NCBI RefSeq assembly: GCF_036884655.1
Contig: NC_088345.1
Span: 31,552,501 to 31,616,500, forward strand
Direction of reading: 5' to 3'
DNA length: 64,000 nt
Origin: Musa acuminata AAA Group
Taxonomy: Eukaryota; Streptophyta; Magnoliopsida; Zingiberales; Musaceae
Below the pieces are notes generated by a model. That model was not told the DNA's origin. It did not search any database and was given only the letters and a program-made list of their open reading frames with translations. The position numbers and the translations under genes were made by a program. Positions 57,472 to 64,000 of the stretch are shown here, one piece after another. Numbering within the stretch: the stretch's first letter is position 1; every line of letters begins with the position of its first letter.

Positions 57472-59649
57472 GGCTAGTAATAGCAAGTTTTACATTAAGC
57501 AAGTTAACAAATTTTGCACCATGCAAGCTAGCAAATTTCACATAATTTTAGAACATGCATAGCTAGTTCTTTCTCCCCCTTTATCATTGTCAAAAAGATG
57601 GGAATAAATTAATTTTATAATTCTTTTTTCCTTTACAATAATTTTCAAATCATGACAAAGATAAAGTATCAATCTTATTTCAATAAATTAGTATCATAAC
57701 TTCTCTCCCTTTGTCATCAACAAAAAGGAGAAGTGCATTTACCGAGTTTCAAATCATTGCATTACAAATATAATCTCAAGTTTTATCATCATGCAAGCAA
57801 GTAATTTTCTTTCTTCTCTTTTGAGAAGTGCAATGTTTTATATCATTTTATATGCAAGCTAGCAATAATTTTGAGTTTTGCAAGTTTATAAATTTTGCTA
57901 GATTAGCATATTTCGCTTCTTGAGATATGCAAGATAGCAATTTTTGGTGACGTTCAAGATAGCAAATTCTTTTTTTCTCTTTTGAGAAGTAAAAATTTTT
58001 TGCTTCCTTTGCAACGCACAAGCTAGCAATTTGGTAAGTGTTACTTCTCTTTGAAGTATGAAGGCTAGCAAGTTTTTTAAAAAGAATACAAGATAGCAAG
58101 ATAGCAATGCATCATTTTAGAAAATGTAAACTAACAATATTTGAGATGTTCAAGAAAGCAGCTTTGGCTTCTTGAAATATGCAAGCCAGCTAACAACTTT
58201 ATCTCCCTCTTTGTCATTGTCAAAAAGAAGAGAAAAATATAATTTTATAATTCTTTTTTCCTGTACAATAATTTTCAAAGCATGACAAAGATAAATAACA
58301 AATTTACATCAATATTCCAATCATTATTTCAATCATTAAAAATAAAAAATCAAGTCATGATTTTTGACATATCTCTTCTTTTGTATATAGAAGGAATGAT
58401 AGGGAAATAATCTTGATTCAAAAAGAAGATTCAAGTCTAAAATTTGAGAAATCAAGATTATGATTTGAAAAATGTATAGGAAGAATTTATGCATTTGAGA
58501 GCTTTAACATGTCTAAGTTTATCATTCAAGCTAGCAAATTTGGTTCTTTTGAGATGCTAGCTATTTTCTTTCCCCCTTTTGTCATTGTAAACAAGAAAGA
58601 AGAAGGGAAGAACATAATGGTGTGAATGTTCAAGTCATCACAAAAATACAAAGGTATCATATGAAAATCATTATATGAAAGATATTAATATCAAATCATA
58701 AATGCCACAAGACATGATTTATTTCAACAAATCTCTTCTGTTATAAATAGCACAAAGAAACATAGGAGATCAAATAATATAATATCTTAATTCATGCATA
58801 AGAAATCTCAAGTTATAAATCTTGAAAGATCAAGATAAAGCTCAATCAAATTTAAATCATCAAATTATCAAAATCATTTTCATAGTCCAAGAGATTCATA
58901 AAAATGATACAAATAGATTTATCAATCTCCCCTTTTGAAAACTTGATAAGGTAGGGATTTAGAAATTTTAAAGAAAAATATATTTTCCTTTTTTTATTTC
59001 ACACAAGCATGCCTTTGTCATTTATGCCAAATCAAAATGTGCATCATCACTTAAAACCAAAAGATAGACAAGATTAATCACAAAAATCTTCATGACAAAA
59101 AATATAAAACATTAAACATAAGGCTTCTTTAAATAAAATATTTGATTTATTATTTTAATTCCAATGACAATATATTTTCTTTGTTATGTGTTTCATGTGA
59201 TTGATTTCATATAAGTATACTCAAGTTTTTCATATGAAAACCATACATCATGTTTAAAATCGAAAAGCAACTTTCATTACGATAAAGATCAATCATCATG
59301 CATAATTTCAAAATATAAAATCATCATTACATGAATGATCATCATACATAATTTCAAATCATCATTTTTTTATTACATCATTAAATCATCAAGCATGGTT
59401 TCATTGAACATAAAGCATCTTGAATTAAAATCAAAAGGCAATACGGAAATCATCAAGATACACATAATTTCTTCTTAAAAACATATATAGGATTATCATT
59501 AGATTTAAATCTAATATTTTGTTCCTTTATCATAAAACATGTAATTTTTAAGATCATTTTTAAAATAAAAAAGAAGGATGATATATTTTTTATATTTTAT
59601 ATTTTTTTATTTTTTACTAACTAATTTAAAAATAAATCATGAAAAAGTA
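57472..59649 (-). other. S11 interior: PPT-like tracts and degenerate repeats, no gene
   Basis: PPT-like tracts at 57572-57582, 57701-57713, 58202-58213 and 58570-58581. GCAAGCTAGCAA-type units run from 57472 to 58200. 58580-59649 is AT-rich, with homology to S7 36900-37900. Frames such as 57848-58099 are repeat by-products. Confidence 0.78.
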
Positions 59650-60626
59650 TCAAGTAATTTCAAAATAAAGTAAAAGAGTTTTGTTTGAATTGTTTACTTT
59701 ATTATCGAGAGTCACCAAAGCGAAGTTCACCACTTCGTATTCATCGGTTTGCTCCTCGTCTTCGAAGGTACTCGATTTGTCCCAAGTCGTCTTCTTCTTC
59801 TTTGAAAACATTTTTTTTTTAAGTTCATTTTTATTCTTTAATTCTTGTTTCATGAACTTTCTATATTTTATAGTGAGAAGTTCAAAGTCATCATCATCAC
59901 CACTTAAATTATCACTCAAGCAGTATTCTAGTGTTCGAAGTATCAAATCCTTTCTGTTCTTTAGAAGATTGTTCTTATGTTCGTTTTGTTCATCATGTTC
60001 ATCATGTGCATTGTACGTCATTTCATATGTTATCAATGAACTAAAAAGTTCTTCAAGTGGAAAATTAATGAGATCTTTTGCCTCTTGTATTGTAGTTACT
60101 TTTGGATCCCAACTCTTTGGAGGGATCTTAATATATTGTTAACAAATTCAAAATTTAAAAAATATTTACCAAGAGCTTTTAAACTATTGACGACATCCGT
60201 AAAGCAGATGTACATGTCAACAATAGTTTCACTCGACTTCATTCGAAACAACTCGAAATCATGCATCAAAAGATTAATCTTCGAATCTTTTACTTTATTA
60301 GTTCCTTCGTGTGTGGTTTCAAGAGTGTGACAAATATCGAAAGCCATTTCGTAAATAGAAACTCAATTAAATTTATTTTTACTCAAGGCACAAAATATAG
60401 CGTTCATAGCTCTAGCATTCAAAGAAAAAGTTTTCTTCTCCAAATCATTCCATTCGTTCATTAGAGTAGAAGATTTTTAAAAATTATTTTCAATAATATT
60501 CCATAAATCTAAATCAATAGAAAGCAAGAAAACTCTCATTTAAGTTTTTCAATAAGTACAGTCCGTCCCATTGAACATAGGAGGACAAACGATAGAAAAG
60601 CCCTCTTGAAAGCCGAAAAGAGCCAT
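59650..60626 (-). pseudogene. gag: S11 gag remnant
   Basis: It starts at ATG 60626 (MALFGFQEGFSIVCPPMFNG), with stops soon after. Recognisable pieces: FDICHTLETTHEGTNKVKDS, INLLMHDFELFRMKSSETIV, AHDEHDEQNEHKNNLLKNRK. The CCHC knuckle is deleted. It ends LLLYFEIT then TGA, as in S7 and S10. Confidence 0.87.
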
Positions 60627-60656
60627 TTCTCTTGGGTGTTAAACCAAATGAGAAAT

Positions 60657-60674
60657 AATGTGGCTCTGATACTA
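60657..60674 (-). other. S11 primer-binding site
   Basis: Minus strand TAGTATCAGAGCCACATT, matching the initiator tRNA-Met complement at 13 of the first 14 bases. Confidence 0.82.
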
Positions 60675-60676
60675 AC

Positions 60677-62079
60677 TGTTAGGAATGAGTCGGCACTAAG
60701 AGGGGGGGTGTGAATTAGTGTAGTAATAAAAACATTAATTCTAAAATCTATCATTTTGATTAAACTCGTTTCGGAAAGATATTAACTTGAAAAAAAAAGG
60801 GAGCATAGTGAAAGCAATAAGAATGTAAAGCAGTTTCCAATAAAGGTAAATTGCTCAAAAGAAAATGCAAACTTATTTTATAGTGGTTCGATCATCGTGA
60901 CCTACATCCACTCCTGATTCCTCTTCACTCGAGACCACAGACTTACACTACTGATCTTCTTTCAATAGGCAAAGATCAACTACCCTTTTATACCCCTCTT
61001 CTCCTTTTCACAGGTTTAGGAGATGACCTTTTACAAGCACTCACTCCTCTCTAAACATAATTCTAAATTTAAAATTAGAGGAGGAGATCTCTCAAGTGTG
61101 TACTATAGTATTTTCCCACTTTTAAATTCTATGTACTTGTGTATATTAACTAGGGATGAGAGGGATATTTATAGGCCTCAAGTGGATTTAAACTTGGAGC
61201 CTAAAAGGGTCTTATCCCTGATTTTCGGGGTCCTAGCGGTACCACCGCCTATATTGGGCAGTACCACCACCTGCAACATTGACATTGGGTAGTACCATCG
61301 CCCAGTCTGGTGATACCACCACCTAACACAGTCTCGGAGACTATGCCACAATGGTGCCCCCTGTTGGGTCACTGTTTAGACCTTCCACTTGACCCAACAC
61401 AGCCCAAACTTGGGCTCAATTGGCTCCTAATTGAGTTAGCACAATTCTAACCTAATTATGTACTAACTATGAATTTTAAGACATTTACTAAGCTGAATAA
61501 GTCTGTAAGTCTAGGTTTCTTCCAGTGAGCTTCCAGCAAACTTCCGACAATCTCTCGGCAATATTCTAACAGAATCCCAGCAAGCTCTTGGACTTCATGA
61601 CAATCTTCTTGATGAGTTCCGATAAGCTTCTTTGACAAGCTCCTGGACTTCTTGGTCAATTCTAGCAGAACTTCTAACGAACGTCCGACGAACTCTTGAA
61701 CTCCCAACGAAATCTAATTCTTGACTCTAGGACTTTATTTTGCTTTATGTCTTACTATCGTAGTTAATCCTGCACACTTAAAACCTACTTCAATCTAGAT
61801 AATTATTACAAAGCTTGAATCAAGTGTTGTCCGACATGTCATTAGTTTATTAATGCTTCATTTGATTATTTGGCACATCATCCTCTCTTGCGGCCTATTG
61901 CCCAATCAGTCAGTTGACCTCCATAACTCTGATTTCCTTAGTGCAATCTTTACTCTTCTTTGCCCGATGCTCGAACCCATGGCCCGAAGCCTTCTATCGA
62001 TACGTCGATCGATCCTTCGACTCGACGTCCAATCTTCTGACATGTTTTTCTCCGGCCCAACATGATTCTTCCTGCTTTA
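60677..62079 (-). repeat. S11 5' LTR, outer end truncated
   Basis: TGTTAGGAATGAGTCGG at 60677, TATA box (inverse) 61166-61173, palindromes 61236-61330. An S3-like TTCCAGCGAACTTCC block (61515-61750) is followed by an S12-like block. Homology stops at CCTGCTTTA, 62079, some 130 bases before the expected TGTTGAATC end. Confidence 0.85.
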
Positions 62080-62918
62080 GGGGTTGGCTGGCACTGAGAG
62101 TTGTCCAGCATGGCCCTTCCAATACTTAAGTTTGTGAAGGGGAAAAGATAGTAATATAAGTTGTATGACTGAGTTAGTGTGTAGAGTGCCCCCCAGCGTG
62201 AGCTGATGAGTTTCTTTTTATACTTGATTCTTATGCTTTCTTATTAGCTGGTTTAGGATTAGCCACTTGATCATTCTGATCTCTGATCTAGGTAAGGGTG
62301 ATTATGCCAATTATTGATGTGGGGCACATTGGGACACACTGCGACACCATTTTGAGGCTGATAACTTGGAGCCCTACTTAGGTGTTGACCTTTGTGGCAG
62401 ATGAACTAGCATGGGATAAAATCATCCCTATCAGTCATTAAGATATATAAACCACAAGTCTATGAAGCATATAGGGATTAATACTGTACTGTATATAGGT
62501 CATATAATTATGCATAGTACAGTGAAATGTTCAATTATGTAGTAAAACATTTTTACATTATGACAGTATGAAGATATAAAGATCTGATTTCATATTATTG
62601 TAGGAGAAGCCATCAATTCTGTAGAAAAACAAAGCAGAGTTTTTTCATCTTCAATTTTAGATTGAACAAGAGTTGAGTCGTCAGGGAGCCATGATCAAAG
62701 ATTATCGACTCAGCTCAAGTCCACTCGGCTAATACAAAGTCCAAGTTGAAGTCCAAGATGGGGTGAATTCAAATTCAATTCCAAGATCGATCGAATTTAA
62801 CTACAAGTCGAAGTCCATTTGAGTTAAACTCAAATTCAGAAGACTTGATTTGGTTACGAGTCTGGGAGCCGGTAGTCATAGAAACCATAAAAGAGTCGGT
62901 AGTCCTAGAAAGCAAAGA

Positions 62919-62952
<34 letters not shown>

Positions 62953-64000
62953 GGGGGGGGGGGGGGGGGGGGGGGCGGGCAGCAATAGCCTAAAGAGAGA
63001 GGCGACAACCCTACAGAGAAGAGACGGGAGGTAATGGCTAGAGGGAAGCCTTATAAAGTATGAGCTATTGCTCAAAAAGTCTTTTTACAATTGCATGACT
63101 ATATTTTTTTTTTTAAATAATAATCTTGATAGAGAAAATGATAATAATGCCAACTCACCTCATCACTTAGGCTGTGGAAGCCGCTTAAGCACAGGCATAG
63201 GTGACTTACACTAATCCTCTGTAGCTGTTGGCCCTGCCTATCTTGATATCTAAGAAAAGGTAAAAAGGGTCCATTGACATCTTTAACTGTAGTTAGGTGA
63301 AGGCTTGTACACATGTATTAAAACCAGACGGTATGGCACAACTTCCCCAGCTCTATCTTTCATATGAACGGTACAGAGGTTCATCCCCTGCTTGTCCTAG
63401 GCCAAGAGCCTTAGCAAAGCAAATCATCATGGTCGTCCTATTCTAACATTATCCTTCGGAGGATGAACTCATCAGCTACTACCATCAATGATACTCAAGT
63501 AGGGTAAGAGATACCTTAACCCATCAATGGCCTCACACCACTAATTGTTCATTTATAAATCCTAAGCCCCCGGGTTAAATAGAGGCAAGCGAGCTCTATC
63601 TAAACTTTTCTGAGCTCTATTAAACCTCCTCCACCTACTCTACTAATTAAGCATCGGAAGGGTCGGGTTGGGACATCCCCCGATACTGACTACTTGTGCA
63701 AGACCCCGATGCATCTAGGGAGCACCTCAGGGCGATGCTAAGCACTTCCAAGCAAGACCAAGGTGCACCTCGGGACAACCTCGAGCTTCCTTTAATAAAC
63801 AAACTGCTCCTCGAGATGATCGCAAGTCAGTCGCTAAGAGCCTATAACACTTTGGGAGTCCACTTGCTATCTCAGTTGTCTACTCGAGTCGCACTCCCAC
63901 CTTGGCATGAGTCCCTAGGATGGATCTACACTTTCGGGATCGGATTAGACCATGTTGATTCTCCAATCAATGGTACTAAGGCAACAATATTTTGACACTA
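62080..64000. other. Unassigned sequence, no supported gene
   Basis: No LTR of the families above and no protein motif. The frame at 63696-63995 has no recognisable domain. Text near 63560-63700 and the end (CAACAATATTTTGACACTA) resembles the edge of an LTR plus leader of a Ty3/gypsy element, but no second copy is in view. Confidence 0.4.
62925..62978. repeat. (GA)n followed by a long G run
   Basis: About 12 GA units, then about 24 G with one C near the end. Simple sequence; the proline-rich frame on the other strand is an artefact. Confidence 0.93.

Larger units (their letters stand above)
57472..62079 (-). mobile_element. S11: gag-only Sirevirus, left end lost
   Basis: Minus strand: truncated 5' LTR (62079-60677), PBS, gag (60626-59650) and an AT-rich repeat interior up to the S10 LTR end. 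S10 lies inside it. LTR S9 is of the same family and could be its displaced 3' LTR. No pol. Confidence 0.85.

Noticed and set aside
62775..63008. Proline-rich frame
   Set aside because: Caused by the G run and (GA)n.
63696..63995. 99-aa frame at the window end
   Set aside because: No recognisable motif; flanking text looks like repeat DNA.

Overview
The window is a block of nested plant retrotransposons. I recognise no host protein gene, rRNA, tRNA or CRISPR array. Nearly all coding sequence is Ty1/copia gag or gag-pol. Most of it belongs to Sireviruses: a long gag with zinc knuckles, a primer-binding site (PBS) for initiator tRNA-Met, several polypurine tracts (PPTs) of the type AAAGGGGGAGA, and long LTRs packed with palindromes. 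This points to a flowering plant with a repeat-rich genome. A non-grass monocot (banana/ginger/palm side) is my guess, but the sequence alone does not settle it.

I use these labels. S1 (1-7688, +): Sirevirus with broken gag-pol and a 2.2-kb 3' LTR. T4 (about 8320-8590): leader fragment of a second copia family, next to an AT microsatellite. U (8590-9275, 34137-34598, 42393-42693): an unclassified, decayed base layer. S12 (9276-10386): truncated LTR. S3 (10387-15714, -): decayed Sirevirus cut by S12-S3-S4 rearrangements. S4 (15714-30766, +): gag-only Sirevirus split by S2 (18695-28123, -). S2 is a young, complete element with the TSD GATTT. It carries an intact gag plus an intact 371-aa ORF where pol should be. 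S6 (30767-33534, +): 3' remnant with solo LTR S5 inside its LTR. T3 (33535-34136): LTR fragment.

S7 (34604-42387, -): complete gag-only element (TSD TGATA), with solo LTR S8 (40050-42241, TSD CGAAC) inside its 5' LTR. S9 (42694-43732): truncated LTR. S10 (43733-57471, -): gag-only element whose 5' LTR was hit twice, by solo LTR T1 (45477-47187, TSD TGAAT) and by complete copia element T2 (48091-56589, TSD ACCAT). S11 (57472-62079, -): gag-only element. The last 1.9 kb (62080-64000) holds no gene I can support.

The elements relate to each other in two ways. S1 and S2 share LTR type, PBS region and a nearly identical gag, so S2 looks like a non-autonomous partner of the S1 family with pol replaced by an unrelated ORF. 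S7, S10 and S11 share a truncated gag ending at the same stop although their LTRs differ, and S4 has closely related gag. In S4, S7 and S11 the place of pol is taken by AT-rich DNA with a degenerate repeat of roughly 30-37 bp; in S10 that region is largely deleted. The best candidates for something undescribed are the S2 gag+ORF2 element, the gag-only lineage, the perfect 38-bp inverted repeat in the S3 LTR, the poly-C hairpin shared by all Sirevirus LTR ends, and the GC-rich island in the T2 leader.
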